Positions 25,770-34,620 of a DNA stretch of 64,000 nt are shown here, one piece after another. Source of the stretch: Streptomyces lienomycini. GTDB taxonomy: Bacteria > Actinomycetota > Actinomycetes > Streptomycetales > Streptomycetaceae. The notes beneath the pieces are model-generated. The model made no database searches, had not been told where the DNA came from, and saw nothing but the letters and a program-made list of their open reading frames with translations. How positions within the stretch are numbered: position 1 is the stretch's first letter; each line of letters opens with the position of its first letter. A program made the translations under genes and the position numbers. Location: contig NZ_CP116257.1 in assembly GCF_027947595.1 (NCBI RefSeq), positions 2,542,001 to 2,606,000 of the forward strand, written 5' to 3'.

Positions 25770-26887
25770 GTCAGTACTCCTTCTGTCCGCGCTATGGGCT
25801 GGATCGTCCCGTTCTCCAGAACGACCGACGCATCGATGTCGGCGCCCGCGGGCACAGCGGCACCCGGAAGGACGACACTGCGACGCACCCTGGCGCCCGC
25901 ACCGATCCGGACCGCGGGGAAGATCACACTGCGTTCCACCTGCCCCTCGTTGACCAGATCCTGGGGCACCCAGGACGAACGAACGCCGGGGGAGTCGGAG
26001 ATCCAGGCGCGCCGCACGTCGGGGCGCACGGTGCACGGCATCCGGTCCGCCGGGAGACCGGCGTGCGGATGGTCCGCGAGGGCCAGGTGCGCCCGGTGGT
26101 ACCGCTCGACGGTGCCGATGTCCGCCCAGTGCCCGTGCACTTCGTAGCCGCGGATGTCCTCGCCGGCGGCGAGCATGGCCGGGATGACGTCGCGGCTGAT
26201 GTCGTGCTGCCAGTCGGTGCCCTCGAGCTGTTCGAGGTGGCGGTGGAGCACCTCGGCGTCGAAGACGCAGAACGCCGCGAACACCAGGTCGGAGGTGGGC
26301 TGCTCGGGCTTCTCGACGAACTGTGTGAGGCGGTTGTCCGCGTCGAAGTCGACCATCCCGAACAGATGCACCCAACGTTGCTCGATGCGCTGGTAGGCGA
26401 TGGTCAGGGCGGCTCCCGACGCCCTGTGCGAGGCGATGAGAGGGCCGTAGTCGAAGCGGTAGACGTGATCGGCGTGCAGCACGAGCACCTGTTCCGTGCC
26501 CGGGCCGAAGATGTAGGGCGCCTTGCGGATCAGAGCATCGGCCGTGCCCCGCTCCGGTGCCCCGGAGCGGGGCGGGAGGCGGCGTGGAAGGAGGCCGGCG
26601 GGCGCGTCCCGGTAGGCGGAGTCGTACGGCCCGAAGTGCACCCGCAGGCCGGGCCGGGCGTTCCACACCTGGTGCAGGTCGTCCATGAGCTGCCGCTCCT
26701 CGAACTGCGACAGCAGCAACACCTCGCCCAGCCCGGACCGGTGCGCGTTGGCGAGGCTGAAGTCGATGAGCCGGCAGGCGCCGCCGTAGGGGATCAGCGG
26801 CTTGAGGCGGCCGGTGCCGAGCGGCCCCATGCGCCGGCCCTCCCCACCGGCGAGGAGGACGGCGCGTACCCCGGTACGGTCAGCCAC
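25766..26887 (-). CDS. GlgC-like sugar/cyclitol nucleotidyltransferase (AcbR-like candidate)
   Basis: The 373-residue protein starts at GTG 26887 and overlaps the upstream glycosyltransferase by 8 bp. The nucleotide-binding P-loop [15 protein letters not shown] and the later [20 protein letters not shown] are the classical ADP-glucose pyrophosphorylase signature. [16 protein letters not shown] is the metal-binding region, followed by a C-terminal left-handed beta-helix. In acarbose biosynthesis AcbR, of this type, activates the C7 cyclitol phosphate to its NDP form (established). The same role is inferred here. Glycogen synthesis is less likely, because the gene sits in the cyclitol operon. 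Confidence 0.88.
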   Translation of the reverse strand: MADRTGVRAVLLAGGEGRRMGPLGTGRLKPLIPYGGACRLIDFSLANAHRSGLGEVLLLSQFEERQLMDDLHQVWNARPGLRVHFGPYDSAYRDAPAGLLPRRLPPRSGAPERGTADALIRKAPYIFGPGTEQVLVLHADHVYRFDYGPLIASHRASGAALTIAYQRIEQRWVHLFGMVDFDADNRLTQFVEKPEQPTSDLVFAAFCVFDAEVLHRHLEQLEGTDWQHDISRDVIPAMLAAGEDIRGYEVHGHWADIGTVERYHRAHLALADHPHAGLPADRMPCTVRPDVRRAWISDSPGVRSSWVPQDLVNEGQVERSVIFPAVRIGAGARVRRSVVLPGAAVPAGADIDASVVLENGTIQPIARTEGVLT

Positions 26888-28967
26888 GGCGCACCTCGTC
26901 CCAGACCACGCGACCGGAGTCCAGGGTGAGCAGCAGCAGCGCGCCCGGCCCGGGTGCCGGACCCGTGAACGTGCCCGGGGCCGTGCGTTCCAGAGCGCGT
27001 ACGCCGGGCCGCGCCCGCGGGCCGCTGTCGGAGGCCGGCGACACGACCTCGACCCGGACCGCCTGCGGGAGCCGGTAGAGCAGGGAGCCGTCCGGCGTGA
27101 GGCGGGCGCGCGTGCGCAGCCGAGTCAGGTCGTCGGCGCCGATCACGCCCGGCCGGCCGCGCTCCGCGGCGCGCTCGCACGCGGCGAAGTCGGCGCGTGC
27201 CCAGGCCGCGTCGAACAACTGCCGGACCGCGGCGTCGTCCAGTGGCGCACGGCGCTCGTAGGCGTCCACATCACCGCGGGCAAGGGCCGCGTCCGCAGTG
27301 CGTGCCGGGTCCTCCACCAGGTCGAACCAGCCGTGCCGCAGGGCGAGCTCGGGATCGAGCCGAGGGGGTTCGCCCTGCCACAGCCGGGCGAACTCCGTCA
27401 GGTGCAGATCGGCGCAGTGGGCCCAGGTGAACACTCGGGCGACGGCGGACGCTCGCCGGGCCAGCTCCCGGTACCGCTCGGGTTCCTCCCGCCACAGGGC
27501 GGCCGCCTGACGGATGCGGGCGGCGAGAGCGGCGACCAGCAACTCGTCGTCCTCGGCGAACGAACGGTTCACGGCGAAGCCGGTGGCGGAGTCCGGAGGG
27601 TCCGCGTGTCCGAAGTGCGCCATGCCCCGCTGGTCCGTGGCGATCGGCACCGAGCCGACGGCCATGGCCTCGCCCTGTGCGATGAGGAACGTGTCCATCT
27701 CGAACTTGGAGGGGAACAGGCAGAAGTCGGAGGCGGCCGCGTACCCGAACACCTGCCGCTCCGGGACCCGTTCCCACTCCAGGTGCAGCCTCCCCTTGTG
27801 CCGGGCGGCGACCTCGTGGAAGAACGGGTCGTCGATGCCGCTGCCGGAGATGCAGCGGATGACGAAGCCGGCCGCGAGTCCCTCGCTCAGCACCCGGTCG
27901 ACGGCACGGACCAGCTCCAGCTGACCCTTGTGGTGGACGGCGTAGCGGGCGTTGTGGAAGAAGGCCGGCAGGTCCGGGTCCAGGCCCAGCCCTTCGAGCA
28001 CCTCGGTGCGGTCGACTCCGGCGGGGTCCCAGGCCAGCCACTGGTCCGAGACGGCGCAGCCGCCGACGAACATCTTGTGCGCGTTGCGACGCACCACGTC
28101 GGCGATCGGCAGCCGTCCGAAGAGATCCTCGAACGGGGTGTCACGGAAACCGGCGTAGAAGTCCAGCTGGCCCGGCGAGAGAAAGTCGATCAGATCGGAG
28201 TGGTCGGCGGTCAGCTCGTAGACGGCGAGGTTGTCCGGCCCGTACTCGTAGTGCAGATGGGTGAGTTGCTGGTACTGGACCATAGCCGCGGGCGCGGCGA
28301 CGGGCGGTTCGGGAGCACGCGCCGGAAGCGGAGCACCCAGCAGTTCGAGCAACCGCCGCACCTCGGGTTCGTACACCTTCTTCGCGATGGGCATGTTGCT
28401 CTGCACGTTGCTCACGACCAGTTTCGAAGGGTCGTCGCGCAGCGCCGCGGGCAGCAGATAGTGGTAGTAGGGCTCGTGCGCGTGGACGAGCGCCTTCTCG
28501 TCACCGAACCAGGTACGCAGGAACCGCACCGCGTCCACCTGGAAGACCAAGGGCTTGAAGAAGACCAGGTCGCTGCCCTTGCTCTCGTACGGCGGGTAGA
28601 AGGTGTCCGGCAGCCGGTTCAGCCAGTCGTTGGCGAGGAAGTACAGGTCGACGCCGTCCAGGCGGATGCGGTGCGCGGTGGTGGTGAGCGCCAGCGCGGC
28701 CTCGGCGGGGAAGTCCCGCCACACCTCCGGGTCGAGCGGGACGGGCAGCGTGTACGCGTCCTCGTACGGCAGGTCCTCGACCTCGTAACGGGTGCGCAGG
28801 TCGTCGAGGCGCCCGTGGGCCGGGGTCACGATGGAGACCCGGTGGCCGCTCTGGGCGAACTTCTTCGACAGATTCCACAGATAGACGGACGTGCCGCCCT
28901 GGATGAAGGTGTGGTCGAAGCCGCAGCATTCGAAGTACGTCTCGATGATGTGCATACGCGGTTCCAT
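26880..28967 (-). CDS. GT-B glycosyltransferase, glycogen-synthase-like (AcbS/AcbI-like candidate)
   Basis: The start at ATG 28967 ([18 protein letters not shown]) lies 7 bp after the kinase stop, with GGAAG nearby; 695 residues. The N-terminal Rossmann domain begins with [20 protein letters not shown], typical of GlgA-like enzymes. The C-terminal half has [20 protein letters not shown] and [20 protein letters not shown] with the conserved Glu region. Similar proteins are the glycosyltransferases of acarbose biosynthesis, where one joins NDP-valienol to dTDP-4-amino-4,6-dideoxyglucose and another extends to maltose. Which step this one performs cannot be told. The other paralogue in the operon is fused to a phosphatase. 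Confidence 0.88.
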   Translation of the reverse strand: MEPRMHIIETYFECCGFDHTFIQGGTSVYLWNLSKKFAQSGHRVSIVTPAHGRLDDLRTRYEVEDLPYEDAYTLPVPLDPEVWRDFPAEAALALTTTAHRIRLDGVDLYFLANDWLNRLPDTFYPPYESKGSDLVFFKPLVFQVDAVRFLRTWFGDEKALVHAHEPYYHYLLPAALRDDPSKLVVSNVQSNMPIAKKVYEPEVRRLLELLGAPLPARAPEPPVAAPAAMVQYQQLTHLHYEYGPDNLAVYELTADHSDLIDFLSPGQLDFYAGFRDTPFEDLFGRLPIADVVRRNAHKMFVGGCAVSDQWLAWDPAGVDRTEVLEGLGLDPDLPAFFHNARYAVHHKGQLELVRAVDRVLSEGLAAGFVIRCISGSGIDDPFFHEVAARHKGRLHLEWERVPERQVFGYAAASDFCLFPSKFEMDTFLIAQGEAMAVGSVPIATDQRGMAHFGHADPPDSATGFAVNRSFAEDDELLVAALAARIRQAAALWREEPERYRELARRASAVARVFTWAHCADLHLTEFARLWQGEPPRLDPELALRHGWFDLVEDPARTADAALARGDVDAYERRAPLDDAAVRQLFDAAWARADFAACERAAERGRPGVIGADDLTRLRTRARLTPDGSLLYRLPQAVRVEVVSPASDSGPRARPGVRALERTAPGTFTGPAPGPGALLLLTLDSGRVVWDEVRRG

Positions 28968-28974
28968 AGCTCGG

Positions 28975-30438
28975 TCACTTCCTCGCGAACGCGGCGGCCG
29001 GCGCGAGCGCGCGAGCGTGACGCAGGTCGATCGCCGCGTGGTAGGGGCGGGCATGGGCCTGGTTGTAGGTGAGCTCGTGCAGCAGCCTGCGGACGTACAG
29101 CAGGCGGCGCAGCGGGTGGTCGGAGGCGGAACCGAGCAGCAGCCGCGTCACGTGCCGCCGCCACGCGTCGGTCGCCGCGAACACCTGCCGCAGCACCGCC
29201 CGCCGGGCTTCGGGCCAGTGCGGAGCGCCGTCCAGAGAGCCGAGCATCGTCTCCAGCGAGTCCACGCCGAGTCGCCGCGCGGCCTCGAACGCCGCCTCGT
29301 CGGCCGCGAAGTACTCCAGAGCGCGCTCGAGAGCGACCAGGTCCTGCAGGGGCGACTGCCGGGGCCAGTCCGGGTCGTCGGGGCCGAGCGCCGGCGTGGA
29401 CAGGTCGAGCACCGTCATGCGCCAGCCGGTTCCGGCCCCCCTGTCGCCGTCGGCCGCGCACAGCAGATGGGAGAGGTGCAGGTCACCGTGGCAGGGTCCG
29501 GACGCGGGAATGTTCCCGTCGTCGAACTCCGCCGCCAGCGCGGCGAGTTCCGTGTGCAGGGCCTCGAAGGCGGCCTCGTGCGCGGACTTCGGCAGTGCCA
29601 GTCCGGTGCCGTGCCGGGCGAGACGGTCGGCGCGGTCCACCGCGTCGTCCAGGGCCTCGCGCACGGGATACTCGGCGGCGCCGCCCAGCCGGTGTGCCAG
29701 GTCCTGGTGGAAGTCGTCCAGGAACTCGCCGGCCCGGCGCAACTGTTCCTCCAGCGGCTGGAGGTGGGCGTGGACGACCTCCTCGACGGACGTGGTGTCC
29801 GTGAGCCGCGGCCACATCGAGCGGAGGTTCCCGCGCAGCGGGACGTCGATGCCCTCGCCCTGGACGTACTGGTAGATCACGCCGAGCGGACTGCGGGACG
29901 TGCCGTCCGGCGCCACGTACGTGTAGTCGCCCACCCACTGAGGGGTGCGGCCGGTGCCGTTCATGCGGCGCAGCAGCTCCGGCTCGTGGATGGTCTCGTC
30001 CAGACGGCGGTACGTCTTGTGGATGCAGGCCGTGCCCGACACGTCCACCAGCGACAGCGCGTTGGAGGACCAGCCCTGCTCGAACGGCAGGCGCCGCACC
30101 CCGATCGGACCGCGCCCGGGTCCCCGGAACTCGACGGACCCGCCTCGCGCTGTAGGCAGCTTTCCGCCGGTCAGCGTGCGGGTCACCGCGGCGACGTCGA
30201 ATGCCTCGCTGCCGTGCGCCGCTTCGAAGCCGCCGCCGTCGGTTCCGCGCACCGGTACGAAGAACCGGCGACCTGACGCGGGACCGCCGACGGCCGCCAC
30301 GATCAGGAGCAACGCCGCCCCGCCGAGTACCGCGTGATCGATCCGCTCGAAACGCTCGGCGGCGCGCGCGTCCTCGGGCATCCAGGGGGCGGCGCGCAGC
30401 AGCCCGTCCAGGCCCGCATCCGCTTCGGCACCGTGCAT
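28975..30438 (-). CDS. Maltokinase/aminoglycoside-phosphotransferase-like kinase
   Basis: The 487-residue protein starts at 30438, 6 bp after the permease stop. The catalytic loop is SGPCHGDLHLSHLL (H-G-D-x-H), followed by VLDLSTPALGPDD as the DFG-like metal site. C-terminal helices resembling bacterial maltokinases (RRLLYVRRLLHELTYNQAHA) follow. An ATP-grip-free kinase-like fold with a preceding N-lobe (PLGVIYQYVQGEGIDV) is expected. The C-terminal half is well conserved; the N-terminal 90 residues are unfamiliar. It may phosphorylate the anomeric position of the cyclitol before nucleotidyl transfer (a role filled by AcbU in acarbose biosynthesis) or phosphorylate maltose. Both are inferences. 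Confidence 0.8.
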   Translation of the reverse strand: MHGAEADAGLDGLLRAAPWMPEDARAAERFERIDHAVLGGAALLLIVAAVGGPASGRRFFVPVRGTDGGGFEAAHGSEAFDVAAVTRTLTGGKLPTARGGSVEFRGPGRGPIGVRRLPFEQGWSSNALSLVDVSGTACIHKTYRRLDETIHEPELLRRMNGTGRTPQWVGDYTYVAPDGTSRSPLGVIYQYVQGEGIDVPLRGNLRSMWPRLTDTTSVEEVVHAHLQPLEEQLRRAGEFLDDFHQDLAHRLGGAAEYPVREALDDAVDRADRLARHGTGLALPKSAHEAAFEALHTELAALAAEFDDGNIPASGPCHGDLHLSHLLCAADGDRGAGTGWRMTVLDLSTPALGPDDPDWPRQSPLQDLVALERALEYFAADEAAFEAARRLGVDSLETMLGSLDGAPHWPEARRAVLRQVFAATDAWRRHVTRLLLGSASDHPLRRLLYVRRLLHELTYNQAHARPYHAAIDLRHARALAPAAAFARK

Positions 30439-30444
30439 GGGCTC

Positions 30445-31251
30445 TCAACTCCCGGTCGTGTCGTGGATGGTCAGACCTCGCCGCCACACCGCGAGTGCGA
30501 GCGCGACCGCTCCCGCCGTCACCACCGGCAGCCACACCACCAGCCCGGTGTCGCCGGTCAGCAGATAGGTGCAGGGCACGTACGAGGTGAAGGCGAAGGG
30601 CAGCACCCAGGTCAGCAGGGCCCGCAGGGTCGGGTGGTAGATGTCCAGCGGGTAGGAGGTGAACTCGGAGACCTGGTTGGCCGCGTACATGGCGGGCAGG
30701 CTGGTGACCGTCCAGAAGGACAGCGAGGCGAACAGGAGCTTCACCGCCGAGTGGATCAGCGCCCCGCACAGGACGAACAGCGGGGCCAGTGCCCACTGGG
30801 TGGCGGTCAGGTCCAGGTCGAGATGAGATCCGGACCAGCCCACGAGGGCCGCGCCGACGATCAGTTCGCCGAACCCGTCCGGGTGCAGGAACCGCTCGGA
30901 AAGCAGTGAGAACAGCGGGCTGACCGGCCGCACCAGGTGCCGGTAGAACTCACCGCGCTGCACCAGCTTGCGGCTCAGCTCCCACAGCTGGTCGGTGAAG
31001 AGATGGTCGAGGCCCCGCGGCAGCAGGGAGAAGCCCAGCAGGAACACCACCTCGTGGTACGACCAGCCGCCCACCACCGGCACCTGCCGGAACACCAGGC
31101 CGACCACGGCCGTCTGCACCCCGACCCGGACCAGGAACGCGCCGGCACCGAGCAGGAAGTCCAACCGGTAGGCGGTGAGCCGGTGCAGACCGACACCGCC
31201 GAGGAACCAGGACAGACGCGCGTACCGCGCCGCCGTGCTCCGTGCGCTCAT
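30445..31251 (-). CDS. ABC-2 type transporter permease 1
   Basis: The ATG at 31251 overlaps the upstream permease stop (ATGA), giving 268 residues. Six hydrophobic segments are seen, such as FLLGAGAFLVRVGVQTAVVG, LFVLCGALIHSAVKLLFASL and VVWLPVVTAGAVALALAV. A cytoplasmic coupling region, WELSRKLVQRGEFYRHLVRP, is characteristic of DUF990/DUF2304-like ABC-2 permeases. With the second permease and the ATPase it forms an exporter equivalent in gene order to AcbW/X/Y. Export of the finished oligosaccharide is the likely job (inference). Confidence 0.85.
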   Translation of the reverse strand: MSARSTAARYARLSWFLGGVGLHRLTAYRLDFLLGAGAFLVRVGVQTAVVGLVFRQVPVVGGWSYHEVVFLLGFSLLPRGLDHLFTDQLWELSRKLVQRGEFYRHLVRPVSPLFSLLSERFLHPDGFGELIVGAALVGWSGSHLDLDLTATQWALAPLFVLCGALIHSAVKLLFASLSFWTVTSLPAMYAANQVSEFTSYPLDIYHPTLRALLTWVLPFAFTSYVPCTYLLTGDTGLVVWLPVVTAGAVALALAVWRRGLTIHDTTGS

Positions 31252-32072
31252 CCGCCGAGCACCTCCAGCCGGCCGAGTGCCGCCCGCCACAGCACGGCAC
31301 ACACGGCCCCGAGCCCCAGGACCCAGCCCACCTGCTGCACCAGGACCTGCAGTGCCCCGGCGGCGCCGTCGTAGCGGCCCAGGAGCAGCGTGAGCGGGCC
31401 GTCGACCATGCCCCGGAACGGCAGCCAACGGGCGAGGGCCGCCAGTGGCTGCGGCATCAGCGCGATCGGCACCAACTGCCCGGCGAAGAAGGCGACCACA
31501 CTCTGCTTGACCATGCGGACGCCCCAGGTGTTCGTGGTGACGAAGCCGGTCATGCCGGTGAGCAGGTTGACGCAGAACGCGATGAGCACCGAGAACACGG
31601 TGGACAGCGCGAACAGGGCCACGTCACCGGGACGTGGCACCGTGAGAGGTACCAGGAGGGCGAAGAGGACCAGGACCGGCACCGCGACGAGCACCGCGTT
31701 CGCCGCGACGACCGGCAGGCTGGCGAAGAACCGCACCAGCGGATAGCTGACCGGGCGCACCAGCATCACGGCCACGTCCCCGCGGTAGACCTCGGCGGCG
31801 ACCTCGTCGTCCACCCGGTTGGTGTGCAGTACCTGGAGCACCTGCGCGACCAGGAGGTAGGTGGTGATGCCCGTGAGGGTGAAGCCGCCCGGCCCACCGT
31901 CCGCCGGAGTGTCCGCGTAGACGGCGCGCCACAGGAACACGGTGACGGCCGCGCCCGCGGCCGCGGTCATGCCGGTGATCACGAACATCGAGCGGTACTG
32001 CAGGAGTGACTGCAGCCCTCCTGTCGCGAACGGGAGGTAGGCCCGCACCGCGCGCGTCGTGGGTGGCTTCAC
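31248..32072 (-). CDS. ABC-2 type transporter permease 2
   Basis: The 274-residue protein starts at a GTG overlapping the ATPase stop (GTGA). It has about six transmembrane segments (for example MFVITGMTAAAGAAVTVFLW, VLVAVPVLVLFALLVPLT and VGWVLGLGAVCAVLWRA) and the cytosolic loop AAEVYRGDVAVMLVRPVSYP, paralogous to the loop in permease 1. No ATP-binding motif. It pairs with permease 1 as a heterodimeric channel. The overlaps on both sides imply stoichiometric synthesis with its partners. Confidence 0.85.
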   Translation of the reverse strand: MKPPTTRAVRAYLPFATGGLQSLLQYRSMFVITGMTAAAGAAVTVFLWRAVYADTPADGGPGGFTLTGITTYLLVAQVLQVLHTNRVDDEVAAEVYRGDVAVMLVRPVSYPLVRFFASLPVVAANAVLVAVPVLVLFALLVPLTVPRPGDVALFALSTVFSVLIAFCVNLLTGMTGFVTTNTWGVRMVKQSVVAFFAGQLVPIALMPQPLAALARWLPFRGMVDGPLTLLLGRYDGAAGALQVLVQQVGWVLGLGAVCAVLWRAALGRLEVLGG

Positions 32073-33094
32073 GCGGCGTCCACCTCACGGAGGGCCGCGT
32101 CACGTCGCTGCCCGTAGATCTGGCGCAGCACGTCCTCGAGGTCGGGCTCGGGCGCGTAGCAGTCGGCCAGGTCGAAGCGTTCCAGGAGGAAGGCGAGTAC
32201 GCGGCGGGAGGTGAACTCCGTCGCGGGGTAGTCGACGTGGACGCGGCCGCCGTCGACCACCGTGGCCCGCACCCCGGGCAGTCCCTGCTCCACGATCGCG
32301 CAGGCAGTGTCCGGCGCGATCGGGTCGCGGTGGTCGAAGAGGACGGCACGCCGGTCGGCCGAGCGCAACAGGTCCTGGATGCTGCCCTGATGCACCACCC
32401 GGCCCCGGTCCACCACCAGGGCGCTGTCGCAGATGGCCGCGATGTCGGCGATGTCGTGACTGGTCAGTACGACGGTGGTGCCCAGCTCGCGGTGAGCGTG
32501 GTTGACCAGTTCGCGCACGGCCTCCTTGAGCACCATGTCGAGCCCGATCGTGGGTTCGTCCCAGAACACCACCGCCGGGTCGTGCAGCAGGCTCGCCGCG
32601 ATCTCCGCGCGCATGCGCTGTCCGAGGCTCAGCTGCCGCACCGGTGTGGTCCCGAGCGCATCGATGTCGAGGAGGTCGCGGTACAGGGCCAGGTTGCGCC
32701 GGTAGACGGGGTCCGGGATGTCGTAGATCCGCCGCAGGATGCGGAACGAGTCCGGCACGGACAGGTCCCACCACAGCTGGCTGCGCTGCCCGAAGACGAC
32801 CCCGATGGACCGGGCGTTGCGCTGCCGGTGGCGATACGGCTCTATGCCGCGCACCCGGCAGTACCCCGCCGTGGGCGTAGTGATGCCGGTGAGCATCTTG
32901 ATGGTGGTGGACTTGCCGGCGCCGTTCGCGCCGATGTAGGCGGTGCGTGAGCCGGCCGGGATCTCGAAGGAGACGCCGTCCACGGCGCGTACCACCCGGT
33001 GTCTGCGGGTGAAGAGGGTGGCGAGCGAGCCCGCCAGGCCCGGCCGCCGCTCCGGGATCTTGAACTCCTTGACCAGTTCGTGTGCGACGATCAC
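32069..33094 (-). CDS. ABC transporter ATP-binding protein of the exporter
   Basis: The GTG at 33092-33094 overlaps the aminotransferase stop (GTGA) and gives 341 residues. Walker A is IGANGAGKST, the signature LSLGQRM, Walker B VVFWDEP and the switch His lies in VLTSHDIADI. The C-terminal extension (about 245-341) is of the kind seen in ABC-2 ATPases of actinobacteria. In acarbose producers AcbW is the counterpart. The protein powers the two adjacent permeases. Confidence 0.92.
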   Translation of the reverse strand: MIVAHELVKEFKIPERRPGLAGSLATLFTRRHRVVRAVDGVSFEIPAGSRTAYIGANGAGKSTTIKMLTGITTPTAGYCRVRGIEPYRHRQRNARSIGVVFGQRSQLWWDLSVPDSFRILRRIYDIPDPVYRRNLALYRDLLDIDALGTTPVRQLSLGQRMRAEIAASLLHDPAVVFWDEPTIGLDMVLKEAVRELVNHAHRELGTTVVLTSHDIADIAAICDSALVVDRGRVVHQGSIQDLLRSADRRAVLFDHRDPIAPDTACAIVEQGLPGVRATVVDGGRVHVDYPATEFTSRRVLAFLLERFDLADCYAPEPDLEDVLRQIYGQRRDAALREVDAA

Positions 33095-34389
33095 GCGTCC
33101 ACCGCCTGTTCGATCGCCTTCGCGAGCAGTCCGACACCCTCGTCCACCAGCGCCTCGTCGATCGTGAAGGGCGGTGCGATGCGCAGCACGTGCCCGCCGA
33201 GCGCGACCCGCAGCCCCAGATCCAGCGCGGTCGTGTACACGGAGCGGGCGAGTGCGGGGGAGGGGGTGCGGCTGGCCCGGTCGGTCACGAACTCCAGGCC
33301 CCACAGCAGCCCGAGCCCGCGCACCTCCCCGAGGTTCTCGAACCGGTCGTGCAGTGCTCGGAGCCGGTCACCGAGCACCTCGCCGAGACGGTCCACCTGT
33401 TCGATCAGGCGGTCCCGCTCGATGACCTCCAGGGTCGCGCGTGCGGCCGCTATCCCGAGCGGGTTGCTCGCATAGGTGGAGGCGTACGCACCCGGTGTCG
33501 CCGCGGCGGGATCGTGCAGCAGGTCGTGGCGGCCCGCGAGCACGGCGAAGGGGAAGCCGTTCGCCATGCCCTTCGACATGGCCACCAGATCCGGCTCCAC
33601 CCCGACGCGGTCACTGGCCAGGAAGGCGCCGGTGCGACCGCCGCCGGTGAGCACCTCGTCGGCGACGAGCAGCACACCGCTTGCCCGGCAGGCGTCGGCG
33701 ATCTGGTCCCAGTAGCCGGCCGGCGGAACGATGACGCCGGCCGCGCCGAGCACCGGCTCGAAGACCAGAGCCGACGTGCTGGCCTTGTCGGTGATGTGCC
33801 GGCGCACCAGCGACGCGCAGCGCACACCGCAGGACGGGTACTCCAGGCCCAGCGGACACCGGTAGCAGTAGGGCGCGTAGCCGAGCACGCTGTTGCCCGC
33901 GAACGACTGGTGACCGATGTCCCAGTGCACGAGCATCCGTGCCCCCAGCGTTTTGCCGTGGAAGCCGTGCCGCAGCGCGCCGATCCGGTTGCGTCCCGGC
34001 GGCGCGGTCGCCTGTACGACGCGCAGGGCGGCCTCGACCACCTCGGCACCGGTGGAGAACAGCGCGTATGTGTCGAGGTGTTCGGGAAGCAGCCGGGCCA
34101 GGGTGTCGAGGAGTCGCGCCCGGTCGGGCGTGGCGGTGTCGTGCACGTTCCACAGCCGGTGTGCCTGGGCGGTGAGCGCCTCGACCACCTCGGGATGGGT
34201 GTGCCCGAGGGACTGAGTGAGGGTGCCGGCGGCGAAGTCGAGGTACTGGTTGCCGTCCAGGTCGGTCAGTACGGGGCCGCGTCCTTCGGCGAAGACCCGC
34301 CGTCCCGCGGTCGCCTCCTCGGAGGCTCCGGGTGCCAGGCGCAACTCCTCCCGCTCCAACTGGTCGAGCTGGTGGTGCTGGTGCCTCAC
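33091..34389 (-). CDS. Class III PLP aminotransferase (AcbV-like candidate)
   Basis: The 432-residue protein starts at ATG/GTG 34389, first gene of the long operon. Class III features are VLTDLDGNQYLDFAAGTLTQ, FSTGAEVVEAALRVVQ, LVADEVLTGGGRTG, and the PLP lysine in MSKGMANGFPF. The acarbose enzyme AcbV is of this class and makes dTDP-4-amino-4,6-dideoxyglucose from the dTDP-4-keto sugar (established). The divergent rmlA and rmlB genes supply that substrate, which supports the same role. The 231-bp intergenic region upstream holds a strong palindrome and CTTGC boxes. Confidence 0.88.
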   Translation of the reverse strand: MRHQHHQLDQLEREELRLAPGASEEATAGRRVFAEGRGPVLTDLDGNQYLDFAAGTLTQSLGHTHPEVVEALTAQAHRLWNVHDTATPDRARLLDTLARLLPEHLDTYALFSTGAEVVEAALRVVQATAPPGRNRIGALRHGFHGKTLGARMLVHWDIGHQSFAGNSVLGYAPYCYRCPLGLEYPSCGVRCASLVRRHITDKASTSALVFEPVLGAAGVIVPPAGYWDQIADACRASGVLLVADEVLTGGGRTGAFLASDRVGVEPDLVAMSKGMANGFPFAVLAGRHDLLHDPAAATPGAYASTYASNPLGIAAARATLEVIERDRLIEQVDRLGEVLGDRLRALHDRFENLGEVRGLGLLWGLEFVTDRASRTPSPALARSVYTTALDLGLRVALGGHVLRIAPPFTIDEALVDEGVGLLAKAIEQAVDA

Positions 34390-34474
34390 GGCGGCTCCCT
34401 ACGTGTGAACTGAGCTGTGGAGCAAGGGTTTTGGTTGGTGAGGACTCCGAGTGAAACACCGTGGCGACGATCTC

Positions 34475-34511
34475 AGCAAGTAGTTTCTGAAAATTTCAGA
34501 AGCGCCTTGCA
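34475..34511. promoter_or_regulatory. Nested palindromes between the operon and rmlA
   Basis: TTCTGAAAATTTCAGAA (34485-34501) is a perfect 8-bp inverted repeat with a one-base centre. It is flanked by AGCAAG (34475-34480) and CTTGCA (34506-34511), which form an outer CTTGC inverted pair. The site lies between the divergent aminotransferase and rmlA starts, so it may control both transcripts. The outer boxes resemble the MalR/Reg1 motif. Confidence 0.6.
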
Positions 34512-34620
34512 CGGTGTTGCGAACTCTGCTTGAGTCGAAACGCGCCCGCTCGCCGAGCTGGACCGAGGAGGAGTCAGTGCGACCGCACTCACCGCAAGTA
34601 CCGCCCCGCCGGAGGTCCGT

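Noticed and set aside
25766..26887. GlgC as a glycogen-synthesis gene
   Set aside because: It is embedded in the coupled cyclitol operon, and no glycogen branching enzyme or other glg gene is in the window.
26880..29054. Glycosyltransferase start at 29054
   Set aside because: It would overlap the kinase gene; the start at 28967 lies 7 bp after that gene and gives the conserved MHII N-terminus.
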